A stretch of DNA of 42,155 nucleotides from a virus, in the IMG/VR virus record IMGVR_UViG_3300042527_000927, positions 1 through 42,155 of that record; one strand, written 5' to 3'. The translations under genes were made by a program, and so were the position numbers. The number at the start of each line of letters is the position of its first letter. Within the stretch, counting starts at the first letter, position 1. This document shows, in pieces, positions 30,701-38,033 of the stretch. Under the pieces are notes generated by a model. It saw only the letters and a program-made list of their open reading frames with translations, had not been told where the DNA came from and did not search any database.

Positions 30701-32688
30701 TGGGCCAGGGTGGCGCATTGCATCCGGAGGGCATCGATCCGGACCTCCAGGATGTTGGCAGCGGCATCACGGCGCCGGCTGCCACCAAGGCGTTGCCGCG
30801 GCCCGGCGGCCAGGCCGGCGGCTTCCTTTCCCCGTACCGGAGCAATGCCCCGCTGGGCGCGGCACTCTTTCGGCAGAGAGATGCAGGCGTTCCCGCAGCT
30901 GTAGCCCGTGCGGCACTGCCGCTTGAGAGCGTCGATTCGCTCCTGCAGGCTGTCGGCCCGGGGCCGCTTGCGCAGACCCAGGGCCATCAGCTCCTGCTCT
31001 ACAGCGGCGAACACGTCCCGCTCCAGCTCCTGCCGCACCTTCGTTTCAGATTCGCCCGCTTCCACTCGATCAGCAGCGCGGTTGAGAGCGGAGCTGATGG
31101 GCCCGCTGGAGCTCTTCAGACGCTCGAACACCGACAGGGCCTCGCTGGCCTCGCCGGCAACCTTGGCGCTCTGCTGCTGGTTGATCACGTTGCCAGCCTT
31201 CTCCGCGAGGGTGGAGGCTGCTCTGGTCTTGGAGACGGTGCCAAACAGGCGCTTCTCCCGCGTGATTTTGGCCTTCAGGCCGGCGGAGAGCTTGGCCCGG
31301 GTGAAGAGGTTGTCCTTGACCTCCTGGCTCATCCCGAAGAGGTCCATCGTGGTCTGGGTGCGCTGCTCGCTGGCAGCGGCATGTTCCACCAGCTCGAGCA
31401 GCGTCTGATCAGCAATGCCCTTGCGGGAGCCGATCATCTTGAACACCTCCCGCTGCTTTGCCTCATCGAGGCCGCTGCCGCCAATGATCGCGCCGCGGTT
31501 CACGCTCAGATCACCGCGCACCACGGCGTTGAACACCTCGCCGGGCAGCTTGCTGAGTTTGAGGCCCTTCTCCGCCTGGCCGCTGCGCAGCGGCAGGCCC
31601 TTGGCCTCCACATCAGCCTGGGACCTGATGCCAGTGTCGCGGAAAAATTTGGCGGCATCCATCGGGGTGCCGGCACCCTCGGCAATGTTCTGCATGGCGC
31701 CGATCGCCCGGGCTTCGGTGGCGGTTTTTGCGTTGAGGAAGCGCACGGTCACCTCCTCGGCTCCCAGGCGCCGGGCCAGGGCCATCCGGTTGTGGCCGTT
31801 CACCACGTAGACCTTGCCGTCGGCTGGGTCCTTCCAGACGCTCATCACGCCGGCGAGGTTTGGATCCCACTTGCGAACACCCGAGAGGCTGCCCACCTCA
31901 CCGGTGCCCTCAGTGGCGTTCAACTTGTACTGGAACCGCCCTGGATCGAAGACGATCTCACCGGGCTTCATGTTGCGGACGGTGCCGGGCTCCGTGGAAG
32001 CGCTGGCGGCCTCGGGGAGCTTGCCGGTGCGCAGGTACTCGGCAATCTCGGGCCGGGCCAACAGCTTCTCCACCCGCTTGGTGGTGCGCTCCTGTTGCCG
32101 CTCTCTTGCGGCCACTCCCCGGGCGGCCGACACCTGAGAGGCGGTGGCCACGGCGGCCTTGTCGCCGGCGGCCGCCAGCTGCTGCAGACGCCGCAGGCGA
32201 GCCTGGCCGATCGCGCTGCCCGGGGTGATCCGGCATTCCTTCTGCAGGGAGATGCAGGCGGAGCCGCAGCTGTAGCCGGTGGTGCATTTGCGCTTCTGAC
32301 CGGTGGCCCGGTTACTGCGGCGGAAATCCATCCGCACGGCAGGAGCCCGCAGCTGCAGGAACGAATCCGATCTCAGCTCCCAGCCACGCTCACCGATGCC
32401 GTCCCAGGCGGGCCGGTAGCCGACACCTTCCGCATCGACACGAAAGCGGTAGACCAGACCATCGGCGGCCATCCGCCCGGCATGGCCGGCGCCCTCCTGC
32501 CGCCAGTCGAGCACCAGGGCGCCGGGAAGGACCTCCGCCAGCAGCTGTTGCAAGACCGGAGAGACCCGATCGGCAGCGTCATGCCGCAGGGCCGCCGGCC
32601 GGCGGGGCAGGGCCTGCCGGGCCGTCGAGACAGGCAACTGGGCCTCGATGGCCGAGAGGCGATCCTGCAGGGCCTGGTGACGGCTCAT
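30697..32688 (-). CDS. Large head-region protein with ParB-like domain and duplicated Cys motif
   Basis: A 663-residue protein. A ParB/sulphiredoxin-like region lies at about residues 270-370 (YVVNGHNRMALARRLGAEEV, then an AIGAMQNIAEGAGT stretch), followed by a DdrB-like helical section (about 375-500, with TMDLFGMSQEV). Outside it are two almost identical four-cysteine motifs, C-x5-C-x3-C-x6-C: near 135-152 (KCTTGYSCGSACISL) and near 592-609 (QCRTGYSCGNACISL). ParB-like domains can bind or cut nucleic acids and use CTP; phage copies are of unclear job. Located among head genes with 4-nt overlaps, it is likely packaged or acts during assembly. The duplicated Cys units suggest metal binding. 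Confidence 0.65.
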   Translation of the reverse strand: MSRHQALQDRLSAIEAQLPVSTARQALPRRPAALRHDAADRVSPVLQQLLAEVLPGALVLDWRQEGAGHAGRMAADGLVYRFRVDAEGVGYRPAWDGIGERGWELRSDSFLQLRAPAVRMDFRRSNRATGQKRKCTTGYSCGSACISLQKECRITPGSAIGQARLRRLQQLAAAGDKAAVATASQVSAARGVAARERQQERTTKRVEKLLARPEIAEYLRTGKLPEAASASTEPGTVRNMKPGEIVFDPGRFQYKLNATEGTGEVGSLSGVRKWDPNLAGVMSVWKDPADGKVYVVNGHNRMALARRLGAEEVTVRFLNAKTATEARAIGAMQNIAEGAGTPMDAAKFFRDTGIRSQADVEAKGLPLRSGQAEKGLKLSKLPGEVFNAVVRGDLSVNRGAIIGGSGLDEAKQREVFKMIGSRKGIADQTLLELVEHAAASEQRTQTTMDLFGMSQEVKDNLFTRAKLSAGLKAKITREKRLFGTVSKTRAASTLAEKAGNVINQQQSAKVAGEASEALSVFERLKSSSGPISSALNRAADRVEAGESETKVRQELERDVFAAVEQELMALGLRKRPRADSLQERIDALKRQCRTGYSCGNACISLPKECRAQRGIAPVRGKEAAGLAAGPRQRLGGSRRRDAAANILEVRIDALRMQCATLAQ

Positions 32689-33182
32689 CGATCAGGGGCC
32701 TCCTTCCATGGCCGTGGCGGTGTCAGGCGGCTGCGCAGGTGGTCCGCCGCGGCAGCACTTGTCGAAGATGCTGCGGAGGTGATCGCGGCCCTCACGTCTG
32801 CGGCGGGAATCATCCCGGCTGCCTTGGCAGCATCCTCAACCTCCTGATGCGTCGGGAATCGAGCCCCCGGTGCAAGGGTCGTCATCGCCTGCTGCTGGAT
32901 CTCTGCAGCTTGCGACCAGACATCAGCCCGGAGCCTTTCGGCATCCACCACCTGTTGTTGGAAGGTGATGACCGGCGCCAGCGCCGCTTTCAGGTCTTCG
33001 ATGGGCTTTGTGGCCACCGCCAGCAGCCGCTCCTCCAGTCCCTCGAGGGCCGTGTCGATCCGGTCTTCCGCCCGATCCAGCGCGGCATCGATCGCCCCGT
33101 TCAGCTGTGGGCGGACCTTGTTTGCCAGTTTCAGGACGAGGCGATCCAGGAGGGGGTCCAGCAGTCGATCAAGCCAGTTCAT
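32685..33182 (-). CDS. Helical protein of the head region, unknown
   Basis: A 165-residue, almost wholly helical protein. Residues 1-70 form an amphipathic Leu/Asp/Arg helix series (MNWLDRLLDPLLDRLVLKL); residues 75-120 are coiled-coil-like with Gln-rich turns; an Ala-rich helix follows. It overlaps its neighbours by 4 nt on both sides. No family is recognised. Internal (ejected) head proteins and scaffolding helpers have this composition, so a virion-internal role is possible. Confidence 0.65.
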   Translation of the reverse strand: MNWLDRLLDPLLDRLVLKLANKVRPQLNGAIDAALDRAEDRIDTALEGLEERLLAVATKPIEDLKAALAPVITFQQQVVDAERLRADVWSQAAEIQQQAMTTLAPGARFPTHQEVEDAAKAAGMIPAADVRAAITSAASSTSAAAADHLRSRLTPPRPWKEAPDR

Positions 33183-33451
33183 CGGGATACTCCGAGAAGA
33201 GTTTTCATGCGCTCGAGCCGGGCCTGCAGGGCATCAATGCGGCTGTCGCCCCGGTCGCTCTGGCCCGTGCCTTTCGGTCGGTAGGTAACCATGCCGCTTT
33301 TGGTGAACTTGAACGTGAAGCGCTGCTGGTTGGACACAAACTCTCCCTGGGGCTCGCCGCCCTGGTCAGAAATCGAGAGGATCCGCACCGGTCTGATTTG
33401 CTCGCTGAGCAGCTCGGTGGCCAGCTGCACCATTTCGGTTCGTCGGTCCAT
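33179..33451 (-). CDS. Small head-region protein, unknown
   Basis: A 90-residue protein with an N-terminal helix (MVQLATELLSEQ), a beta core (EPQGEFVSNQQRFTFKFTKSGMVTYRP) and a C-terminal helix RIDALQARLERM. The RIDAL text recurs near the end of the ParB-like protein. Overlap with the next gene is 4 nt. No function recognised. Confidence 0.65.
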   Translation of the reverse strand: MDRRTEMVQLATELLSEQIRPVRILSISDQGGEPQGEFVSNQQRFTFKFTKSGMVTYRPKGTGQSDRGDSRIDALQARLERMKTLLGVSR

Positions 33452-33521
33452 AGGTTCGATGCGCTTTGGCCTCAGTCTGGGCCCGGTATGGTTGCCCGCT
33501 GTGATTCAGTTGCCGTGACCA

Positions 33522-33905
33522 CTAGACCCTCCATTTGAACGGCGGGGAACGCGGATTCTTGAAATACTTCCCGCTCGGGGTGCCTGTTGCCGGCGCCAAA
33601 CCCGCCGAAGACGTGGAGACTACTCCGGGCAACCCCAACAGGCTGTTGTAAGCGATCTGCGCTCCATCGCCGCCGTCGTGGTTGTGGCTGTTGCCGCGAA
33701 CGTAGGTTTCGATCATCACCGGCAGCGCCTGATCGAGCCGGCCCAGGCTGGCGCCCGTGGTGCCCGGGGCGTTGACCGGGTTGTCCTCACCGGGGCTGAC
33801 GGTGATTGCCGGGGCTTCGGACCTGGAGTAAGCCTGCGCTCTGCTGCAGTAGATCCGCGTGCCGACCTGCACCGTGCCCGGCAGGGTGACGGTGCAGGTC
33901 GGCAC
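33522..33905 (-). CDS. Tail fibre-related ORF with repeated HNHDGGDG segment, possibly truncated
   Basis: A 127-residue frame from GTG 33905, within a 22-bp inverted repeat. The text GNSHNHDGGDGAQIAYNSLL (about residues 71-90) is shared almost exactly with the tail fibre gene at 35576, as part of a 108-bp direct repeat. Such HxH-rich motifs occur in phage fibres. It ends in a basic RSPPFKWRV. There is no Shine-Dalgarno sequence and the upstream frame is odd, so it may be the remnant of a fibre gene or a module left by recombination. Confidence 0.5.
   Translation of the reverse strand: MPTCTVTLPGTVQVGTRIYCSRAQAYSRSEAPAITVSPGEDNPVNAPGTTGASLGRLDQALPVMIETYVRGNSHNHDGGDGAQIAYNSLLGLPGVVSTSSAGLAPATGTPSGKYFKNPRSPPFKWRV
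33589..33696 (-). repeat. 108-bp direct repeat, copy A
   Basis: This copy and 35886-35993 match at about 104 of 108 positions in the same orientation. Both encode the HNHDGGDG fibre segment. It is a likely site for homologous recombination, which would delete or exchange the 2.3 kb between them. Confidence 0.9.
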
Positions 33906-33910
33906 GCGGA
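33854..33910. repeat. 22-bp perfect inverted repeat with 13-nt spacer
   Basis: 33854-33875 and 33889-33910 are exact reverse complements over 22 bases (TCCGCGTGCCGACC...), 57 bp in all with the spacer. It covers the start of the 33522-33905 frame, so its transcript would fold into a very stable hairpin over the GTG. It could be a recombinase or regulatory site, or a trace of a fibre-module rearrangement. Confidence 0.85.
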
Positions 33911-33960
33911 GGCTGGGGTGGTCATGGGTGGGGCGTTGTAGTCGGGGATGCTGCGGGGGG

Positions 33961-34848
33961 CTAGATCGGGTAGCGGATAATGACGATGCCGGAGCCGCCG
34001 TTGCCGCCAGTACCGCTTGCACCCGCAGCGCTATGACCACCACCACCACCACCGGTATTTGGCTGACCACTGTTTGAGCTTCCGCTGCTAACGCCTGCAG
34101 CGCCACCGCCCAAGCCCCCAGCACCGCCTGAGCCGCCTGGGCGGATGCCGCCGCCGCCGCCGCCTGCTCGTGCAACTGCTGTGCCAGTGATGGTGGATGT
34201 TATGCCGTTACCGCCTGCGCCGCTTTGTGTCGAGCTTGTCGCATTTCCGCCCGGTGCACCCGCGCCGCCGCCGCCACCTGTCGGGAATGGTGACAAGCGA
34301 ATATTGCCATTACCACCACCGATAGATCCTTGTCCCGTCGTTCCCGAACCGCCAAATGACTGGCCAAGGCTATTTTCGCCGCCGCCGCCGCCGCTGCCGC
34401 CGCTATTGCCGTCACTGGATTGAGCGCCAGCGCCACCTCCTATAGCGATAACCGAAGAAAAACTGGAGTTGCCTCCATTCGTGGCTGTGGCGAAGCCTGC
34501 TGTGCCGCCTGCGCCAACGACTACGGGATAAGACCCCGCTGTTAATACAAGGGGTGTTTCTGCGCTGACATTCTGACCAGACAATTCACCTTGAACTGAA
34601 CATCTATAACCACCGGCGCCACCACCTCCTTTAATAGCAGCGCCACCGCCAGCAACAATTAAATACTCAACACTCCCTCCATTGGTAACAGAAAACGTAG
34701 ATGCGCCAACAGTCGTAAACCGGTGCACACGGTAGTTGATGCCGCCAACAGTTATATCTGTAACAGTATCGCCACCAGTGGCAATAACGCCGCCGGAAGG
34801 CGGGGTCAAGCTCCCCACAAACGCCACATCAAACAGGCTGAACGTCAT
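33961..34848 (-). CDS. Glycine-rich tail fibre tip protein
   Basis: A 295-residue protein from ATG 34848 (4-nt overlap with the previous gene). Residues 1-110 form a short attachment part, then about 115-285 are strongly Gly-rich with runs of GGGGGG and GSGG, ending in GSGIVIIRYPI. The closing GIVIIRYP is shared by Gly-rich fibre-tip adhesins of phages, in which polyglycine II helices present variable loops to the receptor. The third-position composition is less GC-rich than in its neighbours, so the gene or its tip was probably acquired separately. Host-range determination is the likely role. Confidence 0.8.
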   Translation of the reverse strand: MTFSLFDVAFVGSLTPPSGGVIATGGDTVTDITVGGINYRVHRFTTVGASTFSVTNGGSVEYLIVAGGGAAIKGGGGAGGYRCSVQGELSGQNVSAETPLVLTAGSYPVVVGAGGTAGFATATNGGNSSFSSVIAIGGGAGAQSSDGNSGGSGGGGGENSLGQSFGGSGTTGQGSIGGGNGNIRLSPFPTGGGGGAGAPGGNATSSTQSGAGGNGITSTITGTAVARAGGGGGGIRPGGSGGAGGLGGGAAGVSSGSSNSGQPNTGGGGGGHSAAGASGTGGNGGSGIVIIRYPI

Positions 34849-35576
34849 AACTGCACTTCCACCGGCAGCCACTGCAGCGCCGATTCCAAGGCCTCGGTCT
34901 CGGGATCGTCCGGCGCATAGGTGCCATCCACCGCCCTCGGCTGATCCCATCGCCACCGCGACCCATCAGGGCCGGTCCACTCATCGCCTCGCGCCGGATT
35001 CGGCGGCCAGTTCCACTGCTGCTGTGCCCCGGCCAGGCCCACCACGAACTCAGCGGGAAGGTCGTACTGAGTGGCGAGCATCTGCAGCCCTGCGACCAGC
35101 TCAGGCGCGATCAGGCCAATGTCCTGGCAGGTCTGCCAGGCGCCCAGGAACACCCTGCTGTCACCATCGGCAGCCTTCCCGAGACCCACGCCCAGGGCCA
35201 GTGCAAGGCGCGGCGAGACGGTCTGCGCAGCGGCCAGGAGCTGATCCACTCCCACCGGCAGGGCGTCAGAGAATTCGATCCAGCGGGGCGGGTGCGTCTG
35301 GCGGTAGTGCGCCTCTCGCTCAGCTTGGGTCAGCTCCACCAGCTCCCACTGCTGCAGCCACTGGCCATCGGCTTCGACTGGCTGAGCCTCCACCACGCGA
35401 TGGGTGGCGGGGTTGGGCTGAGGCTGAGGCTGCGGCGCCACGCGGAACACGCCGTAGTGCGCCAGCTCAGCATCACTCGGCGCCGCCGAGAACGATCGGG
35501 CGGGCTCATCGGTGCGGAGCTGGCCCAGCGAATACGGCCAGCGGAGCGGGTTGAGGCGGATCAGGGTGCTCATCAT
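34845..35576 (-). CDS. Tail fibre assembly-like protein
   Basis: A 243-residue protein. The N-terminal part (WPYSLGQLRTDEPARSF, then WELVELTQAEREAHY) resembles the domain found in tail-fibre assembly/DUF4376-type proteins; the centre (FLGAWQTCQDIGL, LAGAQQQWNWPP) is followed by a WGPDGSRWRWD-type end. It overlaps the Gly-rich fibre gene by 4 nt and shares one base with the fibre gene before it, so it is probably their chaperone. Confidence 0.65.
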   Translation of the reverse strand: MMSTLIRLNPLRWPYSLGQLRTDEPARSFSAAPSDAELAHYGVFRVAPQPQPQPNPATHRVVEAQPVEADGQWLQQWELVELTQAEREAHYRQTHPPRWIEFSDALPVGVDQLLAAAQTVSPRLALALGVGLGKAADGDSRVFLGAWQTCQDIGLIAPELVAGLQMLATQYDLPAEFVVGLAGAQQQWNWPPNPARGDEWTGPDGSRWRWDQPRAVDGTYAPDDPETEALESALQWLPVEVQL

Positions 35577-36835
35577 CAGCTCTGCACGGCGTAGGCCGCC
35601 ACCACGTCAGCGTTGGTGGTTCCAAATGCGGTGATGCTGAGCACGCCCACCTTCGACGCGGCGATGTTCGCGGGCTTGGTGCCCAGGAACTTCCAATCAG
35701 TCGGGAACGTGAGCGTGCGCTGGTTGGCATCGGCCACCAGCCGAATCACCAGCGTCCGCCCATTGGCCAGGTTGCTGGTGGTCAGCTCCAGATTCCCGGT
35801 GAGGCTGATCGTCCGGTACTGGGCATCGAGGCTGGCGAAGTCCAACGCCACCGTCGCGCCGTAGGTGATCGTCGAAAACGACCTGGCCGGCGCCAAGCCA
35901 GCCGAAGACGGGGAGACTACTCCGGGCAACCCCAACAGGCTGTTGTAAGCGATCTGCGATCCATCGCCGCCGTCGTGGTTGTGGCTGTTGCCGTTCGTGA
36001 CGCCCTGGTTGGCGGGTGCCGCGCCGACATCACCGAACCCGAGGACGACGTCACCGGTCTGGCTGTTGACGCTGGAGACGGGGGCGATCGGATACCCGAG
36101 GCGCTGCCAGTGCGCCAGTGACGATCCGCCATCAACGACCAGGACCCAGGTGCCGCCGTTGGCGCCGGCATCGGTGCGGATACACCAGTCACCGCGCTGC
36201 CCTGAGAAGGTCAGCATCGCCGCTTGGTTGGCGGCCGTGCCCAGAAACTCAGTGATTGCCAACGACGGCAGCTGAGACGTTGGGATGACGCCCCCAATCA
36301 GGTCCGCCTTCAGGGAGAGGTTGGGGGCTCCGGCGAGGCTGGTGTACGGGAGCTGGCCCGTAACCTCGCTGGAGAGATCTACCGCCGTTCCGGCGCTCCA
36401 GGTGTCGGCCGCTGTCCGGCGCACGATGCCGGTGCCGCTTAACCCCTCAACCGCTGCCAGATCGTTGGCCAGCGCCAGGGTGATCGAGCCGGAAGAGGTG
36501 ATAGGCCCACCGCTAACCGTGATCCCCGCTGCCGGCTGGCTGATGTTGACGCTGGTGACCGTGCCAGTCCCGGTAGCGGTAACAGTCAGATTCGTGCCGG
36601 TGATGCTCAGCCCATCCGCCAGGTTGAGGTACGTGAGCTTGCCGGCGCTGGCATCCCAGAACAGGAGCACGTCTCCAGCAGGGCCCTCGGCATTCAGCTG
36701 CTGGCCCGCCAGGCTCAGCACGTCATCGACGCTGGCCCCCAGCGTCACATCTGTTCCGCTTCCTGGATCGGGGTTCCCGATGGTCGCCTGCAGAACGGTT
36801 TCCTGTAGCTGGACGACAGCCGAGATGTCAGTCAC
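35576..36835 (-). CDS. Tail fibre protein
   Basis: A 419-residue fibre-like protein, Gly/Ser/Thr/Ala rich with repeated TGT, GTVTS and ITVSGGPITSSGSITLALAND text (about residues 85-135). At about 283-300 it has NGNSHNHDGGDGSQIAYNS, the repeated segment. The C-terminus (about 315-419) is a beta-domain ending in AFGTTNADVVAAYAVQS. The pattern fits a trimeric fibre whose motif region can recombine with copy A at 33589. It overlaps the next gene by 4 nt. Confidence 0.75.
   Translation of the reverse strand: MTDISAVVQLQETVLQATIGNPDPGSGTDVTLGASVDDVLSLAGQQLNAEGPAGDVLLFWDASAGKLTYLNLADGLSITGTNLTVTATGTGTVTSVNISQPAAGITVSGGPITSSGSITLALANDLAAVEGLSGTGIVRRTAADTWSAGTAVDLSSEVTGQLPYTSLAGAPNLSLKADLIGGVIPTSQLPSLAITEFLGTAANQAAMLTFSGQRGDWCIRTDAGANGGTWVLVVDGGSSLAHWQRLGYPIAPVSSVNSQTGDVVLGFGDVGAAPANQGVTNGNSHNHDGGDGSQIAYNSLLGLPGVVSPSSAGLAPARSFSTITYGATVALDFASLDAQYRTISLTGNLELTTSNLANGRTLVIRLVADANQRTLTFPTDWKFLGTKPANIAASKVGVLSITAFGTTNADVVAAYAVQS
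35886..35993 (-). repeat. 108-bp direct repeat, copy B
   Basis: Partner of the copy at 33589-33696, within the fibre gene 35576-36835. See that entry. Confidence 0.9.
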
Positions 36836-37185
36836 GACGCACTCCCGATTCGGGTGATCTCTTGCGTGCCAGCGAAGAGCGGAACGATCAGTCCGGTGGA
36901 TAGAATGACAATGATCTCCCAGTAGTAGAGACCGACCGTCAACGGGAGGACCTGCGGCAGCACCCGAAAAACACCGCCGGTGGCGTTGGTGATCTGGATG
37001 CCGGTGTTGACCCCCATCGCCAGTCGCTCGGCTCTCTCTCCCACTCGCCGGTAAACCATTTGCAGCTGCGCACCGGTGAGGTTTAGAGGCGTGCCGGCCG
37101 GCATCTCCAGGGTGACCGAATTGATTCCCTCCCAGGTCGTGCCTTCATAGACGGCATCGAGCTGCAGGGTTTGCGGCTGTGTCAC
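36832..37185 (-). CDS. Fibre-cluster structural protein
   Basis: A 117-residue beta-rich protein (VYEGTTWEGINSVTLEM, LTGAQLQMVYRRVGE, LPLTVGLYYWEIIVIL). I start it at GTG 37185, which overlaps a mini-ORF stop by 4 nt; the longer frame to 37437 conflicts with the neighbouring gene. Such small beta proteins before fibres may be upper baseplate or fibre-attachment parts (BppU-like text, LTGAQ...VYRR), but this is a guess from pattern. Confidence 0.6.
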   Translation of the reverse strand: MTQPQTLQLDAVYEGTTWEGINSVTLEMPAGTPLNLTGAQLQMVYRRVGERAERLAMGVNTGIQITNATGGVFRVLPQVLPLTVGLYYWEIIVILSTGLIVPLFAGTQEITRIGSAS

Positions 37186-37217
37186 GACTGATGAACGGAT
37201 GCCGTCAAGGTAGGCAT
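37182..37217 (-). other. Eleven-codon leader ORF
   Basis: ATG 37217 to TGA 37184-37182 encodes MPTLTASVHQS. The stop overlaps the GTG of the next gene by 4 nt, and that GTG has no ribosome-binding site. Translation of the leader could deliver ribosomes to it. A frameshifted original start is the alternative. Confidence 0.35.
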
Positions 37218-37222
37218 GGCGC

Positions 37223-37555
37223 TCAGCCAGCCTCAGCCGACTCCTTTTCGCTTTCCGCGATGTCAGCAGCAGGCGCAACTGCACCATCAGCTGGTGCGGC
37301 TTCAGGCGGCGGTGCAGCGGCCAGCTCGTTTGGTGCGGCTTCAGGCGGCGGTGCAGCGGCCAGCTCGTTGGCCTCGGCGGCAACTTCATCGAAGGCTTGA
37401 ACAACGGTCGCCAGGTGATCGCCACTTGCCAGGGCATCCGGAGCTTGCAACGCTTCCAGCGCCGTGGTCATCGCCCAGATCGCTTCCAACGGGCCCACAC
37501 GCTGCAGGAAGGCCAACAGATGCTGGGCGGCATATTCACGGTCTGCGGTGGTCAT
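37223..37555 (-). CDS. Small acidic protein with 13-residue repeats
   Basis: A 110-residue protein from ATG 37555, of helical, acidic type (EYAAQHLLAFLQRVG, LEALQAPDALASGDHLATVV). Residues about 68-93 carry two copies of NELAAAPPPEAAP from a 39-bp tandem repeat. It heads the fibre cluster. Similar acidic proteins are chaperones or capsid-associated; no family is recognised. Confidence 0.6.
   Translation of the reverse strand: MTTADREYAAQHLLAFLQRVGPLEAIWAMTTALEALQAPDALASGDHLATVVQAFDEVAAEANELAAAPPPEAAPNELAAAPPPEAAPADGAVAPAADIAESEKESAEAG
37293..37370 (-). repeat. 39-bp tandem repeat (two copies)
   Basis: 37293-37331 and 37332-37370 are 39-bp units, the same but for one base, encoding NELAAAPPPEAAP in frame. 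They lie in the Pro/Ala tail of the 37223-37555 protein. Confidence 0.9.
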
Positions 37556-37639
37556 TCCGTTGCTGCGGATCGGCACCTACACCGTAGGCGCTTTGTTGTC
37601 ACTCCGATCTGATGCCAGACCGTAACAGCGCCAGATCGC

Positions 37640-37933
37640 TCAAGGATTGAGCGGGGCAACCAAGGAAACCGATTGATTGCGATAGATCGTGTCGCGAAGG
37701 ATGGTGAAGGCAACCAGCCCCATCACCATGCCAGCGGCGACAGCAAACAAAGCCAGCACAGCCACCTCATCGGAGCTGTAATGGCGCCTGGTGGCGGCGC
37801 GATTTGGGCGCTCGTGCTGAGCTGGCAAGCGGCGTGTCCTGGCTCGTTGACCGCCGCTGAGCGGCTGCACGGCGGTGGCGGGGCGGATCTGGGGCAGCGC
37901 CGGAGCGCGCCGCCGGGAAAAGGATTCAGCCAT
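37640..37933 (-). CDS. Small membrane protein with basic N-terminus
   Basis: A 97-residue protein: an Arg/Pro-rich basic tail of about 50 residues, one membrane span (about 57-79, VLALFAVAAGMVMGLVAFTIL), then a short polar end. It is the last minus-strand gene before the divergent promoter region at 37934-38033. It could be a membrane moron or inhibitor. No family recognised. Confidence 0.55.
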   Translation of the reverse strand: MAESFSRRRAPALPQIRPATAVQPLSGGQRARTRRLPAQHERPNRAATRRHYSSDEVAVLALFAVAAGMVMGLVAFTILRDTIYRNQSVSLVAPLNP

Positions 37934-38033
37934 TACTACCTAGGGTTGTTGCTGTCTGGGTGCAATAGTACACAGGTCCGAGAGGTTCGCTACGATTTCG
38001 GACATTGCCAGTCTGGTCCGTACCCATCGAGCC
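37934..38033. promoter_or_regulatory. Divergent promoter region with near-match to the LexA box
   Basis: The 100-base gap separates genes 37640 (-) and 38034 (+). Plus 37967-37980 reads AGTACACAGGTCCG, one position off RGTACNNNDGTWCB (C for W). TACGAT at 37991 could be a plus -10, and TACTAT at 37971-37966 a minus -10; neither has a good -35. A shared regulatory site is plausible but unproven. Confidence 0.35.

Noticed and set aside
33716-33925. Frame starting MTTPASACRPAP as the true start of the fibre-related ORF
   Set aside because: The text becomes Arg/Pro-rich, while the GTG frame carries the known fibre motif. A one-base error could join them but is not shown.
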